NCBI RefSeq assembly: GCF_042610375.1
Contig: NZ_JBGJZL010000002.1
Coordinates: 310,001-374,000 of the forward strand
Length of the DNA: 64,000 nt
Direction: 5' to 3'
DNA from: CTSoil-075 sp042610375
GTDB taxonomy: Bacteria; Bacillota; Negativicutes; DSM-13327
Part shown: in pieces, positions 49,732 to 59,333 of the stretch
Layout of the letters: every line of letters begins with the position of its first letter
Position numbering within the stretch: position 1 is the first letter of the stretch
Position numbers and translations under genes: made by a program
The notes under the pieces: generated by a model
What the model was told of the DNA's origin: nothing
Database searches by the model: none
What the model saw: only the letters and a program-made list of their open reading frames with translations

Positions 49732-52170
49732 TCATTTGACTATATTTTGAGAGGTTATTTTCCCTACATATTTTCCAATCATATCCATAGTTTGAGTAAG
49801 ACTAATGGGCTTACTAATATAGTCGTCCATACCGACTTCCAAGCATTTTTCTCTATCTCCTTTTAGGGCATAGGCAGTCATTGCTATAATCGGTGTGCGG
49901 TAATTCATTTGTTTTTCTTTTGATCGAATGGTGGCAGTCGCTGAATAACCATCCATATAAGGCATGTTGACATCCATCAAAATTACATTAAATTTATTCT
50001 TTTCAAAAGCAGAAACCGCTTCTATTCCATTTTCTACAGCAGTCACTTCAAAACCTTTTTGTTTTAGCATGATCGTTACCATATTCCTACTTACCATATC
50101 ATCTTCCGCAAGTAAGACTTTTTTGATGTCTTCGTTATCATACGGAATCGGCTGGTTATCGGTACTATCTTTTTTTATTTCTTTTATTTCCTCTTTTGGG
50201 AGTTCAAATACTGCTGTAAAAAAGAAAGTGCTTCCGAGATTTTCTTTACTTTCTACGCCGATCTCTCCATCCATGATTTCAATTAATTTTTTTGAAATAG
50301 CAAGTCCAAGCCCTGTTCCGCCAAATTGTCTGGTATTTGAGTCATCGACCTGGCTAAATCTTTTAAATAGTTTATCAAGTTTATCTTCTGGAATTCCAAT
50401 TCCTGTATCTGTAACGATAAATCTTAATTTTATTTGTTTCTCATATTGTTCGATAACGTCAACATTAATACAAATTTCACCTTCATATGTAAATTTAATG
50501 CCATTACCGACTAAATTAGAAACTACTTGACGTAATCTGACAGAATCACCAATGATACGTTTAGGTACTCTCTCATCAATCTTCAATGTAAGGAGTAGCT
50601 CTTTTTGTTTTGCACCTATGTCAAACAAATCAATGACTTCATTCATTGTTTCTGTAAGATCAAAGAGCCCTTTTTCCAATTCAATCTTTCCAGCTTCAAT
50701 TTTTGAATAATCTAGTATATCATTTAGTACGCGCAGTAGTGAAAGTGTCGATGTTTTTACAATCGTTAAATATTCACGTTGTTGTTCTTCTAAATCTGTC
50801 ATTAACGTTAAGTCTGTCATTCCGATGATTCCATTCATTGGAGTTCGTATTTCATGAGACATATTAGCAAGAAATTGGCTCTTTGCAAGGTTTGCTTTTT
50901 CGGCCTTTTTTAGAGCTGCTACCATTTCTTCTACTGCTTTTTTGCGCTCAGCAATATCAATTCCAATTCCGGCAAAATGCATTTTTCCATCGATTTTTAA
51001 GGGAACTGCAGTCAAATAGGCAACCAGTTTTGTACCATCTTTTCGTTGTAAATCAGCCTCGATATCTGCAAATCCTTCCTTAAGTGCTCGTTGTATTTTA
51101 TTGGTAATATGAGTAGTGGTCTCTTCATCTCCCTTGTACCAAGCGAGGATATCCATACCTGATAATTCATCGGGTGAATACCCTGTCATTTTCTCATGCC
51201 GCTTGTTCCAACGAACGAGCTTGCCTTGATCATCATATAAATAAAGCATTCCAGGAACACTGTCAAATAAGGCATCTGTCAATAATTTTTCATGATATAA
51301 TGCTTCTTGAGTTGCTCGTAGATTTTCAAATTGTGCCCGTAATTCTTCGTCTGTAGCTTGTAGTTCTTGATAGGAGGCCATCAATTCAGAGGTTCTTTCT
51401 TCGACACGAATTTCAAGTTTTTCGTTCATCACAATAAGCTCTTCATTCATTGACTTGATTTCTTCATTGCTTGCAGATAATTCCTTGGTTCTTTCTGCTA
51501 CTTTGTTTTCCAATTGTTCGTTTGCTTCTTGCAAATTACCTTCCAATCGGACTGCCTTATGAAAAATAATAGCAGCTAAAAATAGAGATATTCCAAAACT
51601 GAGCAGAAGAATTTGAAGAGTTCTACTACGTGTTTCTTGAGCTTCAGAATGAAAAATATTTGCCTTATTATTTGCAAAATCAAGGAGAACGTTGATTTTA
51701 TTTTCCATTTCTTCAATTTGCTGATTTTCTGTATTTTGAATGAGGGCAACAGCCTCTAGTTTCTTCTCTTGGATGACTAAGGATATGATCTCTTCTCTAA
51801 CTATCTTCCAATTCAAAAAAGCTTGTAACGCTTCTTGTACCATTTGGGGTTCACCAAGAAATCGCCCCTCGACCAACTGAAAATCAGTCAAAACCTTATT
51901 TTCAGTTTGATTAAGAATGGTCTTATAGGTTTTGATTTCTTCTGGTGTTGTTGCTCGAAGTAAGTCGTTCATAACTAAATGCATGCTAAGGATATTGGCA
52001 TTGATGCGAAGGACGGCTGTAGATACTGTATATGGATGATCATATAAATTGGCTGTCAGATTTGCTACTGTATTAACTGCTCCATAACTGATCCATCCGA
52101 GTATGAGTAAAATGACTGACAAGAGCACCACTAAATATGGCATTTTTCTTTTTTTGGGCATTAGCATCAT
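49732..52170 (-). CDS. Membrane-bound hybrid sensor histidine kinase
   Basis: About 812 residues. N-terminal membrane helix, a ~150-residue four-helix extracytoplasmic sensor region, second helix (ILLLSFGISLFLAAIIF), then a long coiled coil with repeated KVAERTKELSASNEEI-type segments. A PAS domain (ALFDSVPGMLYLYDDQGKLV), HisKA with phosphoacceptor His in NMSHEIRTPMNGI, HATPase with GTGLGLAISKKL, and a receiver with DVNMPYMDGY complete it. Start ATG at 52170 after AAAGGTGAG. The output partner is not encoded nearby; autophosphorylation would pass to its own receiver. Confidence 0.93.
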   Translation of the reverse strand: MMLMPKKRKMPYLVVLLSVILLILGWISYGAVNTVANLTANLYDHPYTVSTAVLRINANILSMHLVMNDLLRATTPEEIKTYKTILNQTENKVLTDFQLVEGRFLGEPQMVQEALQAFLNWKIVREEIISLVIQEKKLEAVALIQNTENQQIEEMENKINVLLDFANNKANIFHSEAQETRSRTLQILLLSFGISLFLAAIIFHKAVRLEGNLQEANEQLENKVAERTKELSASNEEIKSMNEELIVMNEKLEIRVEERTSELMASYQELQATDEELRAQFENLRATQEALYHEKLLTDALFDSVPGMLYLYDDQGKLVRWNKRHEKMTGYSPDELSGMDILAWYKGDEETTTHITNKIQRALKEGFADIEADLQRKDGTKLVAYLTAVPLKIDGKMHFAGIGIDIAERKKAVEEMVAALKKAEKANLAKSQFLANMSHEIRTPMNGIIGMTDLTLMTDLEEQQREYLTIVKTSTLSLLRVLNDILDYSKIEAGKIELEKGLFDLTETMNEVIDLFDIGAKQKELLLTLKIDERVPKRIIGDSVRLRQVVSNLVGNGIKFTYEGEICINVDVIEQYEKQIKLRFIVTDTGIGIPEDKLDKLFKRFSQVDDSNTRQFGGTGLGLAISKKLIEIMDGEIGVESKENLGSTFFFTAVFELPKEEIKEIKKDSTDNQPIPYDNEDIKKVLLAEDDMVSRNMVTIMLKQKGFEVTAVENGIEAVSAFEKNKFNVILMDVNMPYMDGYSATATIRSKEKQMNYRTPIIAMTAYALKGDREKCLEVGMDDYISKPISLTQTMDMIGKYVGKITSQNIVK

Positions 52171-52324
52171 CAAATCTCACCTTTCCCCTGCGCATCAGCT
52201 TATCCCTGGACTCAAGGCTTCATTATAATAGGCTTAACTATATATTTATAGATATAAAGACAAAATCCTCTTTATGATTGCTAAATTTGTCGAATTATTT
52301 GGAAATTTATAAGGTATTACACTG

Positions 52325-52362
52325 AAGGCAGTGGTTTCAAAATTTGTTTCGACCACTGCCTT
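52325..52362 (-). terminator. Hairpin downstream of the chemoreceptor gene
   Basis: An 11-base perfect stem AAGGCAGTGGT/ACCACTGCCTT (extendable with near-complementary flanks) with AATTTTGAAA loop region. A U-run is lacking, so termination is probable rather than certain. The remaining ~200 bases of this gap hold nothing further that I recognise. Confidence 0.55.
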
Positions 52363-52463
52363 TAGTGTAATTTTATGAGAGTAGTTTACCATAATTTCAT
52401 TTATTGGAGTTCAGCTTAAAGAGTGAGTAGTGTTTTATTTCCAATAAAATAAAATCAGTAGAA

Positions 52464-54179
52464 TTAAACTCGGAATTTGCTGACAGCTTCTTGAAGATCC
52501 ATGGCAAGTTTGGACAATGCCTGACTGGATGAGGCTATTTCTTCCATAGATGCTGATTGCTCTTCTGTTGCAGCTGATACAGTCTGGGATTCTGAAGAAG
52601 CATTTTTACTTAAATCATTGATTTCTTTCACCGATCCGACAATTTGTTGACTGCTCGTAGCAAGTTGTTCAATGGCAGCAGAAATTTCTTTCGTTTGGCT
52701 AGAACCTTTACTGATCATGCCTACAATTTCTTGGAAAGAAATTCCAGAAGCATTTACGACTTCTGCTCCAAGTTTGACTTCGCGTGTACCATTATTCATT
52801 GCAATCACAGCTTTTTCGGTGTCGCCTTGAATTCCACTAATCAGTGTGGCAATTTGCTTAGCGGCATCTTGTGATTGTTCTGCAAGCTTACGGACTTCTT
52901 CAGCAACAACAGCAAAACCACGTCCTTGCTCTCCAGCCCGTGCTGCTTCAATGGCGGCATTTAAAGCTAATAGATTGGTTTGGCCAGCAATTCCAGAAAT
53001 TGTATCTACAATTTGTCCAATTTCCTTAGAGCGTTCTCCTAATTGAGCGACAACTTGAGCTGAAGAAGCTACTGTTTGTTCGATATTAGCCATCTGAGTT
53101 ACGGCTTTATTTACGGATTTATTTCCTTCATTGGCTTTATCAACAGCTTGGGCCGTTTGCTTAGCGACTTCATTGGCATTAGTGGCAATCTGCTGAATTG
53201 TTTCTGCCATATCTTGTACCACGGTCGAAGTATTGCTAGCAACTTCTAATTGTTGCTCTGCACCTGTTGCTATCTCGGTGATAGAACAGGCAACTTGGTT
53301 GGCTGACTGAGCTGACTGATCGGCACTGGCTGTTAATTCTTCAGAAGAAGCTGCCAATTGATCAGCAGAACTATTAATATTTTTCATCAGTAACGAGAGA
53401 TTACTTTTCATATCTAGCAAAGAAATTGCCAATTGACCAAATTCATCTTTTCGAATTAAAGTATAGGGTTTATCACGGAAATCTCCAGCAGATAGTTCTT
53501 TGCAAAATGTGACCATCAGTTGGAGAGGTGTTGTAATGATTCGAGTGATATAGAACCCACTTAATCCTAATATGACAATAAATAGTACTAAAATACTAAT
53601 TGTAATTTGTGTTGATGTTTTAAGTGAAGCCTTATTATCTATATTGATTTCTTTAGCTGCGTTAAGAGAATAGGAAGAAAGATCCATGCACTTATTGAGA
53701 GCTGCTGTTTCTAAGGGTGCTACACTCGAAAGATATAATGCATAGGCTTCTGCATTTTTATTTTGTGTAGCTAAATCAACTACAATCGTTCGAGCTTCTC
53801 GATATTTTTTCATTGCTGCTTTAAGATCTTCTAATTTTTGTTTCTCATTCGTATCTAGATTTGTTTTTTCAATTTGAGCGATATTGGCATTAAAGTTTTT
53901 TGCACGATCACTGATCACTGTTTTTAGTGCTTCTTTTTTATTACTATCTGTTGTGAGCATTAATTCTAGTACTGCGGCACTTACCTTATTGATATGAGCC
54001 TGATTTTCATTGATGAGTTCCACTGGTATCAAGTTATCCTCAAACATGGTATTCATATCTACACTTGCTTTCTGCAAGTAATAATAACCTGTAGAACCGA
54101 TCGCTCCTAAGGATATGATGGCGATCATAATCAAAATACCTAACTTTAAACTTACTTTCATGTTGTTCAAAAAATCCAC
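52464..54179 (-). CDS. Methyl-accepting chemotaxis protein
   Basis: A 571-residue chemoreceptor: N-terminal helix MKVSLKLGILIMIAIISLGA, four-helix-bundle extracytoplasmic domain (~40-185), second helix (ILVLFIVILGLSGFYITRI), HAMP (KELSAGDFRD...), and the signalling hairpin with ISGIAGQTNLLALNAAIEAARAGEQGRG (cited by its conserved core NLLALNAAIEAARAGEQGRG). The start is GTG (54179) after AAGGGG. It transmits to CheW/CheA; those genes are not in the window. Ligand unknown. Confidence 0.93.
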   Translation of the reverse strand: MDFLNNMKVSLKLGILIMIAIISLGAIGSTGYYYLQKASVDMNTMFEDNLIPVELINENQAHINKVSAAVLELMLTTDSNKKEALKTVISDRAKNFNANIAQIEKTNLDTNEKQKLEDLKAAMKKYREARTIVVDLATQNKNAEAYALYLSSVAPLETAALNKCMDLSSYSLNAAKEINIDNKASLKTSTQITISILVLFIVILGLSGFYITRIITTPLQLMVTFCKELSAGDFRDKPYTLIRKDEFGQLAISLLDMKSNLSLLMKNINSSADQLAASSEELTASADQSAQSANQVACSITEIATGAEQQLEVASNTSTVVQDMAETIQQIATNANEVAKQTAQAVDKANEGNKSVNKAVTQMANIEQTVASSAQVVAQLGERSKEIGQIVDTISGIAGQTNLLALNAAIEAARAGEQGRGFAVVAEEVRKLAEQSQDAAKQIATLISGIQGDTEKAVIAMNNGTREVKLGAEVVNASGISFQEIVGMISKGSSQTKEISAAIEQLATSSQQIVGSVKEINDLSKNASSESQTVSAATEEQSASMEEIASSSQALSKLAMDLQEAVSKFRV

Positions 54180-54362
54180 TTAATTTCCCCTTTTCATTTT
54201 GTAATTATTTAACTTAATTATTTATCCAACTTTTGCTTTTCGACATAATTCATCATTTTTCCTGCGTTTTATCCAAAAAATGCTATAAAATTCTAAAATT
54301 TCTTATTTACTATTTTTTCCTATAAACAATGTGTTTTTGTTTTAAATGACTTGTAAATAAAA

Positions 54363-54394
54363 TAAGGAACGCCTCTTGCAGAGTAGGCGTCCTT
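54363..54394 (-). terminator. Terminator after the Gfo/Idh gene
   Basis: Minus-strand AAGGACGCCT...AGGCGTTCCTT followed by ATTTTATTT, 65 bases past the stop codon. Confidence 0.75.
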
Positions 54395-54459
54395 CAATGT
54401 TATTTATAGAATTGTAAGATAGGTAAATAAATTCAAACTGAAATCGTTTTAGTATAAGA

Positions 54460-55443
54460 CTAAATTTCAGCAGGATATTTTAGTCCCCATTGCATTCTAA
54501 TATGATCTAATGTCTTCATAATATCTAGGGATTCTTGCAGAGGCATGATATGACTTTCCAATTTTCCTTCTCGTATGCATTTCATCGCTTCGGCTGCTTC
54601 ATACTGGTAACCTGTACCAAGATATGGAATGTCAAACTTCTCGATTTCCATACCTTTTAGAGAGAGAATTACTGATTGAGCATGCCAAAAATCAGGGATT
54701 TTAATATAACCATCGGTACCTAAAATCAAAGCATCATGAGGAGTTTCAGTTCGCACAGCACCGGATAAAGCAGCTAACTTCCCACCTTGATAACCAAATA
54801 GTGCCATATATTGTTCATCTACACCTGTTTCTCCCAAATATGAAAGGCTACTGATTTGAGAAGGTTGAACGCCAAATACCATTGAAGCAAAGGATGTGGA
54901 ATAAATACCGACATCCAGCAGCGCGCCACCACCCAATTGAGGATTGAACAATCGATTTTCTGGATTCCAATCAGCTTGAAATCCAAAATCGGCCTTTACT
55001 TGTCTGATGTCACCAATAACCTGATTTTTTAGTAACTCCCGAACTTTTACGATTGCAGGTAAAAATCGAGTCCACATTCCTTCCATAAGAAATTGTTTCA
55101 CACTTCGAGCGCAATGTATGACTTCTTCTGCCTCTTTGGCATTAAGAGTAAAAGGCTTTTCACACAGTACTGCCTTACCAGCATTTAGGCATAGTAAGAT
55201 ACATTCTTTATGTAGTGTATGGGGCGTTGCTACATAGATAATATCAACTTGTGGATCATGAACTAATTCTTCATAACTACCGTAACTGGTAGCAATCTTA
55301 TATTGCTGAGCAAATTCCCTGGCTCTTTCCAGTGACCTTGATCCTACAGCACTGATTACTGCGTCAGGTAAGGCTGTAAGCCCCTTAGTAAAACTGTGGG
55401 CAATTGCCCCTGGACCTAAAATCCCCCATCTGATATTTCTCAT
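54460..55443 (-). CDS. Gfo/Idh/MocA-family NAD(P)-dependent oxidoreductase
   Basis: A 327-residue dehydrogenase. The nucleotide-binding motif is GILGPGAIAHSF, followed by the family's EKPFTLNAKEAEE segment with its conserved Lys, and the C-terminal substrate domain (GGGALLDVGIYS). The ATG at 55443 has GGGGAGTGATAAC upstream. It probably oxidises or reduces a polyol or sugar derivative in the cytoplasm. It follows a sensor kinase gene by 34 bases, which may be incidental. Confidence 0.88.
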   Translation of the reverse strand: MRNIRWGILGPGAIAHSFTKGLTALPDAVISAVGSRSLERAREFAQQYKIATSYGSYEELVHDPQVDIIYVATPHTLHKECILLCLNAGKAVLCEKPFTLNAKEAEEVIHCARSVKQFLMEGMWTRFLPAIVKVRELLKNQVIGDIRQVKADFGFQADWNPENRLFNPQLGGGALLDVGIYSTSFASMVFGVQPSQISSLSYLGETGVDEQYMALFGYQGGKLAALSGAVRTETPHDALILGTDGYIKIPDFWHAQSVILSLKGMEIEKFDIPYLGTGYQYEAAEAMKCIREGKLESHIMPLQESLDIMKTLDHIRMQWGLKYPAEI

Positions 55444-55477
55444 GTTATCACTCCCCATTACTTTTAGTGACAGTACC

Positions 55478-57691
55478 TTAAGATTCATTCTGCTTTTTAG
55501 GCCAAGTGAAAATAAATGTCGCGCCTTCACCAGAGTCTGATTGTAAGATAATGGTCCCGCCTTGGTCTTCGACAATCTTCTTCACCAATGCCAGTCCTAT
55601 ACCTGTATTTTCTTTCTGGTCGCGAGGTTGAAGAACCTGGAATATCTGAAATACTTTATTATGATATTGGGGTGCAATCCCCGGACCATCATCTCGTACT
55701 GAGAATTCATAGAACTCACCGAGATCTCGGACTGAGACATGTACAAAACCATCTAGGCGATTGTGATGCTTCATTGCATTATCTAATAGATTTGCTAATA
55801 CCTGACGCAATTTTAAGGATTCAGTTTTTATTACAGGCATATTAGCAGCAAATTCCATACGAAAAGGTGGCTGCAGATTAAAATCTTCCTTGATATCCTC
55901 AAGGAGTTCCCCTACATCACAGACTTCAATCGCTCCTTTCACTCTTCCTGCACGTGAATATTGCAAGATCCCTTGTATAAAATTATCCATACGCTGTACC
56001 CGGCGGCGTAACAACTCCATATTAGTGTGAATTTCGTCTGGTGGTGATAATTTAGCCAGATCTTCTTCCATCCAGATCGATAAACTACTAATCGCTCGCA
56101 ATGGTGCTCTCAGATCATGAGATACGATATAGGCAAATTGATCTAATTCTTGATTAATTGCTTTTAATCTATTTTCGGCTTTCTTACGTTCTGTTAAATC
56201 GCGAGCAAGGGAGAAGATGACTGCGTGTTGATTAATAATGATATGACAGGCACTAACCTCCACGGGTATATAGGTTCCATCTTTTGTAACATGAATGGTT
56301 TCAAAGGAACCGCGTCCACTAATTCTAATCTGTGCTAGAAAATCCTGTGCCTTTTCAAGATCAAAATTTGGTAAATTAATATTTCCAAAAGTCATATTCT
56401 TGAATTCTTCTTTGGTATAACCTAATCTTTTACAAGCCATATCATTCACTTCTAAAAACTTACCTGGGCTATTATTAGGTAAAAGTTCATAGATAAATAC
56501 TGCATCATTAGCATTTTCAATAAATAGACGATATTTTTCTTCACTTTGTTTAAGTGCCGTTTCGGTTCTTCTTCGAACCCTACGATTGAGCAAGAGTATG
56601 ACGATTAAAATACCTTGTATACTGACCAGACAAGTTCCCACAAGAATTTGCCATTTATATAATTCCCAGATACTTTTTTCTTTAAATTCAATCTTACTCT
56701 CAGAAGGTAACTTATTTTCGTCGATTCCCCAACGTTTAAGCTCTCGCCAGTCAAAGATGTATTCAGCCGCGACCGCCTTTTCAATCGGTCCATGGGATGT
56801 TATATTACCTCTTAGTATATCTAAGGCCACTGCGGCTACTTTATTTCCTAGTACGTCCTGGCTAGACATGTATCCGCCCACCGTTCCACGACCGATAAAT
56901 ACGGATACAGAACTGTAGATTGGTACCGGTGCTACCTCGTGTATTTTTTGCAGAACATCTCCGGGAATAAAGGCATTGCCAGCAGCATCCTTGTACATAT
57001 AAAAATATAAAATAACTGAGTCACCGCTAATTTCTTTTATTGTCGATAGCATTTCTTCCAAGGGCAATTTATTCAGATATACGAATTCCACCCGTCCAGT
57101 AAAGTCTAGAGCCACATCTGTAAAAGACGCTATTGCCTTACGTTCTCTCTGTCCGTCTCCTGCTGCCACGTATATTTTTTTTGTGTTGGGCTGGGCTTGC
57201 AAGATGAGATCAATCGCTGTTGTCATGCCGTATATTCCCACCACATCGTAATAATTCACAGGAGGATTTTGGTAGGATTCGCTTTCTCCTTCATATAATC
57301 CCCTAATTGTCGGTACGCCAGGAAAGATCTGTTCCCCATAGGATGCCATAAAATTACTTGCTGGTTCTAAGTAACTGATAATTAAATCTGGCTGTTTTCT
57401 CCCATACTTCTCTCGTAAATACCTCGATAATAATTCTCCGTAGTCCTTCTCGCTAAACCTAGACATATCGAGATATTCATATACATAATCAATTTTATAT
57501 CCATCATCTTGTCGCAGTCCTTTTTGGAGACCGTGAGTGAATAAACCCTGAACTGGTACATCGGCAGCGAAGGAATATAGAATCAGTACCTTTTTTGTCT
57601 GTATTGGCTCGGCTGCTAAGCAAAAAAGATTAGAAGTTCCCCAAAAAAATACAATAAAGCAGGCAATAACAGTTCGTATACATTCACCCAT
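55478..57691 (-). CDS. Sensor histidine kinase with periplasmic ABC-substrate-binding-like domain
   Basis: A 737-residue kinase. Signal/anchor helix at the N-terminus, then a ~300-residue periplasmic domain of the ABC_sub_bind type (KKVLILYSFAADVPVQGLF, GVPTIRGLYEG, PVPIYSSVSVFIGRGTVGGY), a membrane helix (WQILVGTCLVSIQGILIVIL), PAS, then HisKA with the His of YIVSHDLRAPLRAIS and HATPase NTGIGLALVKKIVEDQGGT. AAGGAGG lies nine bases upstream of the ATG. No receiver is fused. It probably senses a small solute outside the cytoplasmic membrane. Confidence 0.92.
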   Translation of the reverse strand: MGECIRTVIACFIVFFWGTSNLFCLAAEPIQTKKVLILYSFAADVPVQGLFTHGLQKGLRQDDGYKIDYVYEYLDMSRFSEKDYGELLSRYLREKYGRKQPDLIISYLEPASNFMASYGEQIFPGVPTIRGLYEGESESYQNPPVNYYDVVGIYGMTTAIDLILQAQPNTKKIYVAAGDGQRERKAIASFTDVALDFTGRVEFVYLNKLPLEEMLSTIKEISGDSVILYFYMYKDAAGNAFIPGDVLQKIHEVAPVPIYSSVSVFIGRGTVGGYMSSQDVLGNKVAAVALDILRGNITSHGPIEKAVAAEYIFDWRELKRWGIDENKLPSESKIEFKEKSIWELYKWQILVGTCLVSIQGILIVILLLNRRVRRRTETALKQSEEKYRLFIENANDAVFIYELLPNNSPGKFLEVNDMACKRLGYTKEEFKNMTFGNINLPNFDLEKAQDFLAQIRISGRGSFETIHVTKDGTYIPVEVSACHIIINQHAVIFSLARDLTERKKAENRLKAINQELDQFAYIVSHDLRAPLRAISSLSIWMEEDLAKLSPPDEIHTNMELLRRRVQRMDNFIQGILQYSRAGRVKGAIEVCDVGELLEDIKEDFNLQPPFRMEFAANMPVIKTESLKLRQVLANLLDNAMKHHNRLDGFVHVSVRDLGEFYEFSVRDDGPGIAPQYHNKVFQIFQVLQPRDQKENTGIGLALVKKIVEDQGGTIILQSDSGEGATFIFTWPKKQNES

Positions 57692-57825
57692 TAAACAAAG
57701 CCTCCTTAATGTATTGACATATATACGTAATTATTAAATTGATTTTATGTCATTATTGATAGTTGGTAAATATAGAAATATATAGAATAATCAATATATG
57801 ATACTATATTTACCTTAAAAGCAGA

Positions 57826-57862
57826 AACTCCTGCCAAATTTAAACCTACTTTGGCAAGAGTT
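57826..57862 (-). terminator. Terminator after the GGDEF/HD-GYP gene
   Basis: Minus-strand AACTCTTGCCAAA/TTTGGCAGGAGTT stem (one G-U type mismatch), then TCTGCTTTTAAG. It closes the operon that begins at 61989. Confidence 0.65.
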
Positions 57863-57870
57863 CATGTACT

Positions 57871-59310
57871 TTACCAGCGCGTGGTAGCTATGAATTTATG
57901 AACTAGATAAGGATCAAATTGTTTTCCCGCATATTTTAGTAATTCTGCAATGGCTTGCTCTTGGGATAATGCCTTTCGGTATGGTCTATCACTTAGCATG
58001 GCATCATACGCATCTGCTATGGCAAGAATTCTGCATTCGATAGGAATTTCTTCACCACGAAGTCCTAAGGGATAACCACTGCCATCAAACCATTCATGGT
58101 GCTTTAGCACCCAATCAGCAATGACTGCAAATTCTGGAATAGACTGAGCAATTCGAAATCCAATTTTAGAATGGCGGCACATCTCCGTCTTTTCTTCTAG
58201 CGTTAGCGGACCTGGTTTAAAAAGTATTTGGTCTGAAATCCCGATTTTACCCAAATCGTGAAATTGAGCAAATAGTTTTAATTCATTAAAACTTGTCACT
58301 GGCAAATTCAATTGCTGTGCTAAATTACAGACAAGATGCTGTAATCTGTCGCCATGTTCTTCAGTAAGAAAATCACGCGCCTTTAACATTTCTTTTACCG
58401 TTAAGGCTAAAGCGCTTCTATGGCTTTGATTACGAAGTAGTTTTTCTTTCTGCATAGCATCATCAACTCGTTTAAATAATTGATCAAAAGTTTCATTTGC
58501 GAGATTGGTGGTAGCGTAACCGCAAGAAACACTAAGAGGAATCATTCCAAGACCAGAATCAATTTTTTTTATACTGCTATCAATTTGAGAACATAAAGAT
58601 TCAAGTTGAGAAACTTTTATATGAGGAATGATAACTGCAAATTCATCGCCCCCAATTCTAGCAGCAGTTCCCTGTCTTGCAACAATATCTTTTAATACCT
58701 TCGCTACCTGAATGAGTATTTCATCACCTTTTCGGTGTCCTACTGTATCATTAATAATTTTTAACCCGTCTACGTCACATATAATAAGACCAATCTGAGT
58801 TATTCCCTGAGATAATAAACGATTTGGCGTTTCTTCAAAATATTCACGATTAAATAGATTGGTTAGCCCATCATGTTCACTAATATAAATAAGATTTTCT
58901 TCCATTTTTTTACGTTCTGTAATATTGCGGCTTACACTTAGAACCCCTACAATTTCACCGGAAAAATCATAGACAGGATTTTTACATACTTCAAAATGTT
59001 GTTCTGTACCATCCGCTAATAATTCACTCTCTAAAAAAATATATTTTTTTCCTGCTTGCACCACTTGATTATCATTGCGAAGGGATTGGACCGCTAGATG
59101 ATATGGATGAATGTCAAAGTCAGTTTTGCCGATGACTTCATGAGTTGCTTTTTTATAGCGTAGGGCAAATGATTCGCTGATCATCACATAACGTCCATGC
59201 AAGTCTTTTACCCATAAGACATCAATGATATTATCTAGAATCGAAGTCGTGACTTGAAGATTTAAAATCTCTGCCATTAAACGTTCTTTACTTTTCTGTA
59301 CACCACTCAT
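57871..59310 (-). CDS. PAS-GGDEF-HD-GYP protein (cyclic-di-GMP synthesis/degradation)
   Basis: A 479-residue soluble protein. PAS (20-130, DVLWVKDLHGRYVMISE), GGDEF with intact RIGGDEFAV active site (~160-290) and HD-GYP with FHDLGKIGISD and HHEWFDGSGYPLGL. Both catalytic motifs look complete, so it could make and break cyclic-di-GMP. GGGGG precedes the ATG. It lies 24 bases after the RsbU-like gene in the same operon. Confidence 0.93.
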   Translation of the reverse strand: MSGVQKSKERLMAEILNLQVTTSILDNIIDVLWVKDLHGRYVMISESFALRYKKATHEVIGKTDFDIHPYHLAVQSLRNDNQVVQAGKKYIFLESELLADGTEQHFEVCKNPVYDFSGEIVGVLSVSRNITERKKMEENLIYISEHDGLTNLFNREYFEETPNRLLSQGITQIGLIICDVDGLKIINDTVGHRKGDEILIQVAKVLKDIVARQGTAARIGGDEFAVIIPHIKVSQLESLCSQIDSSIKKIDSGLGMIPLSVSCGYATTNLANETFDQLFKRVDDAMQKEKLLRNQSHRSALALTVKEMLKARDFLTEEHGDRLQHLVCNLAQQLNLPVTSFNELKLFAQFHDLGKIGISDQILFKPGPLTLEEKTEMCRHSKIGFRIAQSIPEFAVIADWVLKHHEWFDGSGYPLGLRGEEIPIECRILAIADAYDAMLSDRPYRKALSQEQAIAELLKYAGKQFDPYLVHKFIATTRW

Positions 59311-59333
59311 GCTTTAGTACCCCCATACCCGAC

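Noticed and set aside
49964..50530. 188-codon plus-strand frame opposite the hybrid kinase
   Set aside because: Ser/Leu-rich shadow of the kinase's acidic and Lys-rich coding strand.
52325..52362. Inverted repeat as a possible phage or integron attachment site
   Set aside because: No integrase or direct repeats are present; the position after a stop codon fits a transcript end.
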